The position numbers and the translations under genes are program-made. Of a stretch of DNA of 64,000 bases, positions 55,696-64,000 are shown piece by piece. The notes below the pieces were generated by a model. That model was not told the origin of the DNA and did not search any database. It saw nothing but the letters and a program-made list of their open reading frames with translations. Positions within the stretch are counted from its first letter, which is position 1; each line of letters starts with the position of its first letter. Source of the DNA: Euphorbia lathyris (taxonomy: Eukaryota > Streptophyta > Magnoliopsida > Malpighiales > Euphorbiaceae); the NCBI RefSeq assembly GCF_963576675.1, contig NC_088913.1:92193001-92257000 (forward strand), given 5' to 3'.

Positions 55696-56427
55696 GGGAA
55701 TTGGTCAAAAAGACCAATTTCGCCCCCACGAAGCCACGTTTGGTCCCACGTCTTCCTACACCAACAAGGACACAAAAATAGGTCAAAACGAGGCCCGAAC
55801 CGCGTCTATAAATAGAGTTTTTCCAATGTAAATTAAATATCTTTTCCTTTGTAATTTTCTTAGCTTTTCACCTTGAGAAATCCTCTCCACCTCCTCCATA
55901 TCCTTCAAACCTCCATTAAAGACACCTCCGAAGCTCCATTCACCGAGGATTGCTCAAGCTTCATCCTTAAATCCTAGAAAGACGCCTGCATTGGTAGACA
56001 GGTTTCCTGAAAGAGATTTTTCTTCTTTTACATTCTGTCTAGCCTCTGATACATGCTATGAATTCTAGGTTTATTGTAACTTCGTGACAATGTTTCCATC
56101 TTTGATAGATATTATAGTTCTTGTTTATTCAATTGTTTTGATGTTTTAATCTTCGTCTTACGCTTTCTCTGATTGGTTTAACTCATTCGATAATCCCAAA
56201 ATTAGGTTGGCACATATTGCGAGCTGAATCTGACCTAGTCAGTGCCTATAGGATTGACAACCCTATAGAAGATTAAGCCCAAATTACTGAGCCTTAGAGC
56301 TAGTTTCGGCCTTACAAGGGAATCACGAACTAGGGACTTTAGGAGGATAGGTCGGGTTAATCGCCTTGGACACAAGTGACTTAATTTCAATTCAATTGTT
56401 TAAACATTCTATTTTCATTATCATCGT

Positions 56428-57983
56428 TGTAGACACCGAGTCGGAGGACCTGTGATGAAAACCTGTAAACAAGACGGTTGAAACGGTTGATTCCGGAAGT
56501 TTTAAAAACAAAAAATATATAGCATATAATAAGGAAGGAGAAGTCGCAATGGGTCGCGATCGTCGATTGGGCGGCTCGCGAGTGCTCAGTGGCGCGGTGC
56601 GGGCGCCTAGCGGCAACCGACGCGCGTCCAACGACGATCGGACGCCCGCCCGGCAGCACGGGGCGCGCGCTCGACGTCCGTTGGACGCACGCGTCCGAAT
56701 GCGAGTGGCGCGCGCTCGACGTCTGTTGAACGCACGAGCCCGGCGGTGCGGAACGCGCGCTTGACAGCTACGGGGTGTGTGCACCCGACAGCGCGAGACG
56801 CGCCCCGACAGGCGTCGGGCGAGCGCGCCCGACAGCCGTTGGGCGAGCGCCCAACGTCGGTTGGGCGCGCGCCCAACGATTGTTGGGCGCTCGCCCAACA
56901 TGGCTTGGGCGGCCGCCCAACCCCTTTGGGCGACGCCCGATCTTGCTCGGGCGTCGCCCATTTTCTCCGGGGATCCGATGCCTATAAAAGGCACGGATCC
57001 CCATGCATTTGGGAGAGGACTTTTGGGAGAGGAATTTCTCACTCTAACATTTTAGAGAGAGAAGTGACTTTTTTTTTGGGAAAAAACATTTTTTTTCCTA
57101 AAAATTCCGAATTTCCTAAAAGTTAAGATTTTACCAAAAACACAAAAATACCGGGAAAGCACGATTCGTGGAATCAACCGACTTCAATCGTCAATACCGA
57201 ACTTAAGGTATTATCCGAGGACTAGACTCGTTTTATTTTATTTAATTTATTTCTTTTTATATAATTTTATTTATTTAGTTACCACGTTTTATTTAATTTT
57301 GCGTATTTATTTAATTTTCGTTTCGTATTGAATAAAATTTGGTTTTGTTTTAAAATAAAAAACCTCGTTTTGATATCCCAATACGAACCGTGATCCGATA
57401 AAAAGGTAGTTCGGGTATTAAAAAACATTGTAATTATAAGTTTTAATTTAAAGAAATTTCCGAATAATGTTTTAAAATAAAAACGTCGTTTTAGGAACTT
57501 CCGTTATTGACTATGATCCATTTTTGGTAGTTCAGAAATCCAAAACGATTGAATTAGACTTAATTTAAAGCCTTTGAATAAATCTGGAAATAATTGCAGT
57601 GCTGCTGTAATTTACCGTTTCTGTCACTATTGCTGTTTACCGACGGATTTTCCGTCGGTAACTCTGCCAGAATATAAAAAATGCTGTTTTGGTCCCTCTT
57701 TCTCAACTTTTAAGCTTTTAATCCTTTGTACGTATATGTATATTTATGTAATAAATATTTTCAAACTATTTTTGGATAGTTGGTACATATAGTTATTTAG
57801 AATATTTATATATCATTTTTTGATTTAATCTAATATAAGTATATGTATATATATATTTTCTTTTTCCTTCATTTAAATGATAATGTATTTTATTTTAGAA
57901 TGTTATTTAATTGGGTGTTTTGGAAGTAATTAATTAGTAGATATTTTGTGGATAAATGGGTATTATTTTGATATTTAAACTAC

Positions 57984-58034
<51 letters not shown>

Positions 58035-59345
58035 TTTGGGCTATTTGGGTTATATTAGCTATTATTAGGTGAAACTATTTTGGGGATAAATGTTATTTTC
58101 TTATTTAGAAATTTTCATCTATTATTTTCACATGTTCAAAATCAAAAGGTATTATATTTTCATTATCATTTCTCATATATGTATTATATAGTATCTTTTC
58201 ACTTATCCTTATTTCATGTTTCTTTTTTTTGGCTAAAATGTATATATATACCTATATTATTTTCTTTATTCTTTGGACATTTATGGGTCCATGTTTCAAA
58301 TGGGCTTTATTTGGGAGTGAATTTTGATTTAATATGTTCATTGTTGTAATTATGACAAGTAAAGAGTCCATTGAGTCAAAAGGGGGAAAATAAATCACAA
58401 AAAGAGTTTTCAATTTAATTATTTAAACTAAAGGATTTTTAGAGATTCCTAATGTAAATAAATAGTGCTTTCTTGACATTTCAAATCGTTTCTTAAAACA
58501 CCACGTTTTAAAACCTTAGTCCGTTCCAATGACGGATTAAGCGAACCTTGTAATTAAAATCGTTTTCATTGTAAATAATGGAGTTTTTGAATCGTTTTCT
58601 TAAATGATTTATACAAAATAAATTGACTTGTATGCTTAACCACGTTTTCTGATTAAAAGTTTTTCTCTTAATGTTTTCAAACACTTGAGTCGTTCCAACG
58701 GCGATTCGGGTGAACTTCATCAAACGGGGTTTTGAAACGTACCTAAATCGTTCCAACGGCGATTAAGGTGCGAACCATGTAAATGAACTCGTTTTGGGTA
58801 AATGAGTTAGTATAGAATTAACATGCAACACGTAATGTAAATCACGTTGTAAATAAATCAATTCTTCCTTCTTCCCCTCTCTTTTATATGTATATTGAAC
58901 TGATGTAAATGGGTGATTCTTTACTAAAGTGGCTTTTCAATAATATATGCTCGAAACGGTTTCCAAAAAGAGAAAGAAAAGGTTTCAAATGAATTTTAAA
59001 CTTAAAGAAGTATACGATTAGTCCGTTATCGCCTAACATGCTGAGTAGGAGGCCGGTGGTTCATAACCGGGCGATGTCGGGGTGCCTAGTAGCCTTTCTC
59101 CGAAAAGGAGCTAGCCTTCTCGGCTCGTACCTAAGTTTCCCGAACCCACACCGGTCTCCCGCAAGGGATCGGTGTTCATTTTCCCATTCGTGGGTGGCGA
59201 CTCTTCCATATCTCCGAGCTCCGGTCCTGCCGAGCAGCTTGATTCCACGATTGGTTGCTTTCGGCACCAATCACCGCTTACGTCGCCATGAGGTGTCCAC
59301 CCCCCGGTCCGCCCGGGAGATTAGGCCGCGGCACCTCGTCTAACA
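56428..59345 (+). mobile_element. 2.9-kb solo LTR nested in the Athila-like LTR (TSD ATCGT)
   Basis: ATCGT is duplicated at 56423-56427 and 59346-59350. Starts TGTAGACACCGAGTCGGAGG, ends CACCTCGTCTAACA. It contains a GC-rich block with 22-bp palindromic repeats (56838-56961), then TATA-like CCTATAAAAGG (56981), a leader with GGGAGAGGA, a long AT-rich part with a (TA)n tract (57986-58030), repeated CGTTCCAACGGCGATT near 58690 and 58750, and a GC-rich 3' part with GTGGGTGGCGACTC (59188), reminiscent of LTR ends of Tat/Ogre-type elements. No coding or internal domain; family assignment is inference. Confidence 0.8.
56838..56961. repeat. Array of 22-bp palindromic repeats before the LTR TATA box
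   Basis: Perfect or near-perfect palindromes of 16-18 bp at 56838, 56860, 56882, 56904, 56926 and 56946, for example GTTGGGCGCGCGCCCAAC, separated by 4 variable bases (GTCG, GATT, ATGG, CCCT, CTTG). Each could form a hairpin. The array ends about 20 bp before the TATA box. More decayed relatives (GCGTCGGGCGAGCGCGCCCGAC) precede it from about 56790. Confidence 0.9.
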
Positions 59346-59700
59346 ATCGTATCCCTTCATATTCATTCGGTTAATTGCATTGGTAAAAGATCAATTAGGG
59401 GTAGAGTAACTTAGTTAGGCGTATAATAACTTAGCTAGAATTAGATAACTTAGTTAGAATTAGATAACTTAGCTAGGATTAGCGTAATTCAACCTAGGAG
59501 TAGATTAATATAAACAAACCAACTCAAAACCCCCTAAGCCTAGATAACATCCGAGATCGAGTAGCTCGGTACTTGCAGAAATAAATCCTGTGGACGATAA
59601 CCTGGACTTAAACCAGAAATTTATTACTTGATAACGACGGGGTACACTTATCCCTTAGTGAGTCTTCTTCACCAAAGGCGCATCAAGTATCACTTAGGAA

Positions 59701-61265
59701 AAATTAATCAAGTGGCAGATGCATTAAGTCGGAAGTCGGAACTGGCAGAGTTGACAAGAATAGCCTCTATGTCCAGCAGTCAACTATCATCCCCACTACG
59801 ACAACAAATCCGAGAAAACCTAAAGAAAGATCCTCAGGCAACTGCTATTATCAACCTCGCAAAACAAGGGAAAACCAGACAGTTCTGGATGAGGGAGGAC
59901 TTGTTAATAACAATCAAGGAAAGAGTTTATGTACCAACCGCGGCTAATCTGAGGAAGACACTGATGAATGAATGTCACGACACACTATGGGCAGGCCATC
60001 CAGGGTGGCATCGCATGCTAGCTCTCCTCCAGCGACATTATTACTGACCAAGGATGGAAGATGATGTGAGAGAATATACAAAAACTTGTCTAATCTGCCA
60101 GCAAGATAAGGCCGAAAGAAAGAAACCTGCAGGATTGCTGCAGCCACTACTAGTACCAGGCCGACCATGGGAAAGTGTCTCCCTCGACTTCATCTCCAGC
60201 CTCCCTTGAATGGGCGACTTCGACTCCATCTTGGTAGTGGTGGACAGGTTTTCCAAATATGGAACTTTCATTCCGATGCCAAAGTACTCAACTGCGGAAG
60301 TAATGGCACAGGCTTTCTTCAAGCAGGTAGTCAAATATTGGGGAATCCCAAGGAGTATTGTCAGCGACAGAGATGGTCAGTTTGTGGGAACTTTTTGGGT
60401 TGAATTATTTCGACTCTCGGGGTCGAGCCTCGATATGTCCACTAGTTATCATCCTCAGACTGATGGCCAAACAGAGCGGTTTAATAGCATGCTGAAAGAG
60501 TACCTTCGGCACTTTGTCAATGCCAGTCAACGAAATTGGCCTTCCTTGTTGGATGTGGCGCAATTCTGCTTTAATAGCCAGAAAAGTTCTGCTACTAATA
60601 AATCACCTTTTGAAATTGTTACAGGTCAACAGCCGTTGGTGCCTCATTCAGTTGACATTCAATACACAGGCAAAAATCCAAAAGCATACCTATTCACCAA
60701 GGAGTGGAAACAGAACGAGGAGATCGCGAAGGCACATTTGACGAAGGCATCAATGAGGATGAAGAAATGGGCGGATACAAGCCGACGTCCATAAGAGTTC
60801 CAAGTGGGAGACATGGTGCTGCTCAAACTTCGACCTGAACAACTTCGCTGCCTACGGAACAGAGATAGAAGACTTGTCAAGAAGTACGAGGGACCCCTCC
60901 CGATCCTAGCTAAAGTGGGACCCATAGCTTACAAACTGGATCTCCCACAATGGATGTCATTCCACCCAGTGTTCTATGTTAGCAACTTGAAAGAGTACCA
61001 CCCAGACACAGTAGATGATTAACACAACAAATCAAAGCGACCTCTAATTACAAAGAAAGCACCTGCCAGCAAAGAAGTGGAAGAAATCCTTGCAGAACGC
61101 ACAACAACGGCATGTCACCGCCACCCTCACACACAGTACCTTGTCAAGTGGAAAGCTCAAGGAATAGAAGAAACAAGCTGGGAGAAAGCAACCGACCTCC
61201 AACCTTTCCAAAACAAGATTAAAGACTTCATCAAAACCCGTTTGACGAGGACGTCGAACCTCTGA
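59701..61265 (+). pseudogene. RNase H end, integrase and chromodomain of the chromovirus
   Basis: Starts HLGKINQVADALSRK, completing RNase H. The integrase zinc finger follows: NECHDTLWAGHPG and CLICQQDK (His 59976, His 59997, Cys 60087, Cys 60096). The catalytic core has LDF (Asp 60186), SDRDGQF (Asp 60366) and QTERFNSMLKEYLR (Glu 60474), the last two 35 residues apart, the D,D35E spacing. Then GD-VLLKL, FHPVFYVSNLKEYHPD, and a C-terminal chromodomain (EVEEILAER, QYLVKWKAQGIEETSWE), which in chromoviruses guides integration to marked chromatin. Stops at 60045-60047 (Trp expected), 60205-60207, 60792-60794 and 61020-61022 inactivate it. Confidence 0.9.
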
Positions 61266-61276
61266 GTGGGGGAGAG
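61264..61276 (+). promoter_or_regulatory. Polypurine tract of the chromovirus
   Basis: GAGTGGGGGAGAG directly before the TG of the 3' LTR, just after the polyprotein stop. Confidence 0.8.
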
Positions 61277-61751
61277 TGTAAGGGGGGATTATCTTTGTAA
61301 TCAGACTATGTAATAATGGGGAGAGACTTACCTTATTGTGTTATGGGGAGCTTTGTAATGTCCATTGTCAGTAGGACTGGACTTGGTATAAGAAACACTA
61401 TAGGGGGGAGTGACCTGTCATCCTGGACAGTCATTCGGTTGTTGGTAGTCTACCATCTCTAGTAGTTGCCCCCCTACTACTACGAGATGGGACCCTTGGT
61501 GTAACACTGCTGCTTATCTATGAATAACATCATCCGTGTATTGTTCCTTCTTGAGTGTTCTGTATGTTATCCATATGTGTGTATGGTTGAGATGGTTGCC
61601 CTTATGTTGGTATCGTATGTATGCTATTATATTCACTATATGTGGTTCCTATCTAATCTTTGCGTGTGATCTTTGCAGCTAGAGTGATCTAGTTCCCTTG
61701 GCTGGCTTACTTCGGAGGAGGCAAGTAAGCGCCGCACGGGCCCCGATGGTA
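61277..61751 (+). mobile_element. 3' LTR of the chromovirus, lacking the last 12 bases
   Basis: Nearly identical to the 5' LTR from TGTAAGGGGGGATT to GGGCCCCGATGGTA, then stops where the 5' LTR continues GGCCCCGTGACA. The missing bases include the terminal CA bound by integrase. Confidence 0.85.
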
Positions 61752-62020
61752 TTAGAGAAGATAAGTTTTATAGTTGAGCAAGTAATAATTTTCTTTTTAA
61801 TCTATTTTTTAATTATTTAATAACATTCTACGATGTGTGGAATACATATTTCGCATTTGACTTACTTTTTTGCGACCGAGTGATCAATTGATTATATTTT
61901 ATACAAGTTTATGAGACTAACTGAACATTTTATGTAAATTGAGAATACAATTCAGACACTTTGAAAGTTTGAAGAGGCCAATCAAATTTTTTTAATAAGT
62001 TTATAGGGTTAAGTATGGTG

Positions 62021-62268
62021 TAAACCATTGGATATGCTTAATCCTAAAGAAATAAAACAATCAAAATGCTGACCTGTCCAATTGTCGTTTCCAGAAGAAA
62101 ACCAAACAAAAGATTTGATTTTATTTTCTCTATTTTTAATTTCTCTCTCCTCTTCTCTTCTCTCTCGCTTCCTTGCTCAGAAGTTAGCAAGAGAGCTTAA
62201 AAAAACGATCAAACACAAAGAAGTAGAAAATCAGCCAAAACCTTTGATTTTCTCTACAGAACTCATTA
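62021..62268 (+). promoter_or_regulatory. Promoter and leader of the alpha-galactosidase gene
   Basis: Only about 250 bp separate the MITE/retrotransposon nest from the start codon. The stretch 62130-62180 is C/T-rich (CTCTCTCCTCTTCTCTTCTC), like a plant 5' leader. No clear TATA box; ATTTTATTTTCTC is the nearest. The core promoter may therefore overlap the MITE remnant. Confidence 0.45.
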
Positions 62269-62730
62269 ATGGAGCAAAGAAGCAGTTTCCGGTATCGGAA
62301 TTTCGTGGGTATTTCTATATTATGGGCGATTCAAGTAGCAATTGCAGGAAGAGAAACGCCTCTTTTGCAGAGATATGAAGAAGGTCGTTTTGGTAATAAT
62401 AACAGATTGTTCGGAAGCATTTATGATACTTCGAGATATGGAATATATCAGCTCAATAATGGCTTAGCTCGAACTCCTCAAATGGGGTCTCTCTCTCTCT
62501 CTCTTTGGTTTTTAATCTAATTTTTGTGAATTTTTGCTGTAAATTGAATAGTTTGATCAATCAGGAGATGATTTTTCAGTTTTGTTTTCTTTTATTGTTA
62601 TTAATTTTACCAATTTTTTTTTAATTTATGTTGTTGATTTTTGAGTGGTGTTCTTATTGGTATCCTTGCAGATGGAATAGCTGGAATTTCTTTGCTTGTA
62701 ATATAAATGAAACCCTCATCAAGGAAACAG
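62269..62730 (+). CDS. Alpha-galactosidase, GH27, exons 1 and 2 (5' part)
   Basis: Exon 1 is 62269-62486, intron 1 62487-62671 (GT...AG), exon 2 62672-62730. The joined frame reads MEQRSSFRYRNFVGISILWA then a hydrophobic signal-anchor-like segment (residues 11-26), LFGSIYDTSRYGIYQLNNGL, ARTPQMGWNSWNFFACNINE and TLIKET. ARTPQMGWNSWNxFxCxINE is the signature start of the family 27 catalytic barrel. The enzyme removes terminal alpha-1,6-galactose from raffinose-type sugars, galactolipids and galactomannans, in the vacuole or cell wall. The catalytic Asp residues lie in later exons outside the window. Intron 2 opens at 62731 (GTAAAT) with no acceptor and exon 3 found before the edge. The start is the first in-frame ATG ahead of the signal segment. 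Confidence 0.9.
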
Positions 62731-62745
62731 GTAAATTTCATTTAT

Positions 62746-63571
62746 GCTTAATACATCATGAGCCTCCGAACTTGTCAAAAGTACACACGGCACGATTGCC
62801 CGACAAGAAATTGACAGGTAATTTTAGTGTTTGGGTTTAGTATAGCAGGCAATGTGTCATTTTTGGGTTGACACGAAATGTAAACTTTTGGGTTGAGTTA
62901 GGATTGATATGCTAACCCGAAAACGGTACGAAATGATACAAATATTTAAAATTATTATTATAATATCTTGTGTTTATATATGTTAATTTATTAGAAAAGA
63001 TAATAAAATTAATATGATTCGAAACTCCTAAATTATGATCCTCTAACATGATATTAACGGACTTTTCGCTGGTTAGTGATATAAAATATTTAAAAATAGT
63101 GTCATATCCTTTTATATTTTTACAAGTTATCGTTAATATATATGCATAATAAACTTACATGTAACCCGAAAACACGACACAAAATCGACACTAACCCGAA
63201 CAGGTTAACATGACTGTGACACGAAAGTTTTTGGGTTGGGTTTGGGTTTACTCTTTTTAACACGAACCCGATAATTGTCAGGTCTTTAGCCACTAAACTT
63301 GCTTAAAATAACCCATTGGCCACCTGGATTTATTTATAGTGTTCCATTTGCCAACAAGATATTCAAAACTTAAGAAATGAAGGCCTAATTCATGCTTCTA
63401 AATCTTAAAAACAAATTAATTTTCTATTTTGTACATGTTTATGACGTTTTTATAGATTTAGGGATTTAATCATAACACTTTAAGCAAGTTTAGGGGGCTA
63501 ATAATACATCAAGTAAGTTCAGGGGCCGAAAGCTTTTTGGACAAGTTCAGGGGCAACTGATGTATTAAGCC
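62746..63571. mobile_element. MITE family C, copy 7, in intron 2
   Basis: Left GCTTAATACATCATGAGCCT, right ACTGATGTATTAAGCC. Flanks TTCATTTAT (62737-62745) and TGCATTTAT (63572-63580) agree at 7 of 9. A family D repeat interrupts it. Confidence 0.7.
62800..63288. mobile_element. Family D repeat, copy 2, nested in copy 7
   Basis: Blocks CCGAAAACACGACACAAAAT, CACTAACCCGAACAGGTTAA and ACACGAACCCGATAATTGTC then AGGTCT match 34850-35190. An inverted counterpart on the left (TTGACACGAAATGTAAAC, AACCCGAAAACGG) suggests TIRs. Edges approximate. Confidence 0.5.
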
Positions 63572-63666
63572 TGCATTTATTGTTTTCATATTACAGTTTT
63601 GGCATTCTTGTTTATGATTCTAATCTCTAAACTCAATTGTTATTGGTTTGATACATGATTAGTAGG

Positions 63667-64000
63667 CTTAATACATTTGTTGCCCCCGTATTTGCCACAA
63701 AACTTCAACTGCCACGTTGAACTTTCAAAAGTTTGCATTCAATAGACCCTATTCTTTTCCAATTGCATTCAATAACTCACTATTCTTGTCCAATTGCATT
63801 CAATAACCCAAAACTTATAAAATTTCATACTTATTTGTCTATTTGACATTTTCTTTTTGACACGTGGTGACTACTTTAACGCGTGAGGGAGCATCTCTCC
63901 CATTTTCTGCATTCAACAAATTCTATTGAGAAATAGAGGGTTATTGAATGCAATTGGATAAAGATACGAGGTAATTTGGAACTTTTGAAAGTTCAAGGGG
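63667..64000. mobile_element. TIR element M in intron 2 (partial)
   Basis: Begins GGCTTAATACATTTGTTGCC and carries repeated TTGCATTCAATAR blocks, the second half mirrored (TATTGAATGCAATTGGA). It runs off the right edge. Terminus resembles families C and E (GGCTTAATA). Confidence 0.55.

Larger units (their letters stand above)
55177..59695 (+). mobile_element. Athila-like solo LTR inserted in RNase H (TSD AGTAT)
   Basis: AGTAT is duplicated at 55172-55176 and 59696-59700. Starts TGATAGGGGTC, ends AAAGGCGCATCA. Near the end TTTATTACTTGATAACGACG and GGGTACACTTATCCC recall Athila-type LTR ends of plant Ty3/gypsy elements. TATA-like CTATAAATAGAG lies near 55805 with a GC-rich palindromic block (55560-55690) upstream. 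Without the inner insertion it is 1,596 bp. No internal region or second LTR is present, so it arose by LTR-LTR recombination. Confidence 0.85.
51013..61751 (+). mobile_element. Chromodomain Ty3/gypsy retrotransposon, interrupted
   Basis: LTRs at both ends, initiator-Met-type primer site, Gag, protease, RT, RNase H, integrase and a C-terminal chromodomain in canonical order. Excluding the nested 4.5 kb (and the extra target copy) it is about 6.2 kb. Flanks ACTAG (left) and ATTAG (right) differ at one base, so the target duplication is uncertain. The two LTRs are nearly identical over about 475 bp (few substitutions, one G-run indel), so insertion was recent. Several stops and a frameshift make it non-autonomous. 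Confidence 0.9.
50766..62020. mobile_element. MITE family C, copy 6, host of the chromovirus nest
   Basis: Left half 50766-51012 starts GGCTTAATATATCATTTACC. Right half 61752-62020 contains ATCTATTTTTTAATTATTTA and GCGACCGAGTGATCAATTG, as in copy 3, and ends decayed near GGGTTAAGTATGGTG. The two halves flank the retrotransposon exactly, showing that it inserted in the middle of the MITE. The left inner arm is an inverted version of the right arm, so this copy was close to a perfect hairpin. Confidence 0.8.

Noticed and set aside
55454..57126. Many Arg/Ala-rich frames on both strands
   Set aside because: Chance frames in GC-rich palindromic parts of two solo LTRs.
57986..58030. (TA)n tract as a functional site
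   Set aside because: Simple microsatellite inside the 2.9-kb LTR with no flanking element ends.
59038..59343. 101-codon frame near the end of the inner solo LTR
   Set aside because: Non-repetitive but confined to LTR sequence, with a conserved LTR-end style and no protein motif.
62082..62378. 98-codon frame overlapping the alpha-galactosidase start
   Set aside because: Different frame from the clearly recognised GH27 exons; it covers the C/T-rich leader.

Overview
The window looks like a repeat-rich intergenic stretch of a eudicot nuclear genome. It is AT-rich, has spliceable introns and TATA boxes, and carries plant-type LTR retrotransposons, an L1 LINE, an Au-like SINE, hAT and PIF/Harbinger elements, and many hairpin MITEs. 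Nothing in it fixes the species. Only two host genes are visible in 64 kb: a small secreted-peptide precursor (27015-27380, +) and the 5' end of a GH27 alpha-galactosidase (exons 62269-62486 and 62672-62730, +), which runs off the right edge.

Layout. 1-1355: the 5' end (LTR, primer site, Gag N-terminus) of a minus-strand Ty3/gypsy element, inserted into an older plus-strand gypsy element (1356-5560). The older element has scrambled, decayed coding modules, a 27/25-bp minisatellite and a 782-bp 3' LTR. 5561-26900: a mosaic of palindromic MITEs in recurring families (called A, B, C, H, I, K and N here), a 5'-truncated LINE, a retroposon of about 690 bp, LTR remnants, a hAT element and an Au-like SINE. 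26860-27400: the secreted-peptide gene, its TATA box abutting a MITE. 28800-47000: more hAT, MITE and LTR debris, including a second copy of the 690-bp retroposon inside a 1.7-kb TIR element, a MITE with a GC-rich palindromic minisatellite, and a fold-back element between TA tracts. 47117-49891: a decayed PIF/Harbinger unit with divergent transposase and SANT genes separated by a 72-bp tandem repeat.

50766-62020 is a four-layer nest. A family C MITE holds a chromodomain Ty3/gypsy element (51013-61751). That element's RNase H region is split by an Athila-like solo LTR (55177-59695, TSD AGTAT), which is itself split by a 2.9-kb solo LTR (56428-59345, TSD ATCGT). The nest ends about 250 bp upstream of the alpha-galactosidase start codon, and intron 2 of that gene carries further repeats.

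The elements do not form a pathway; insertion order is the main logic. Target-site duplications read by eye sort them: 9-10 bp (Mutator-like) for families A, B, C, E, I and P, 8 bp for three hAT elements, TTA for a Tourist-like insert, 5 bp for the LTR elements. No complete autonomous element is present. The best candidates for something undescribed are the ~690-bp retroposon family, the GC-rich palindromic arrays inside otherwise AT-rich elements, and the 72-bp array between the two PIF genes. All identifications rest on reading motifs by eye, without any database search.
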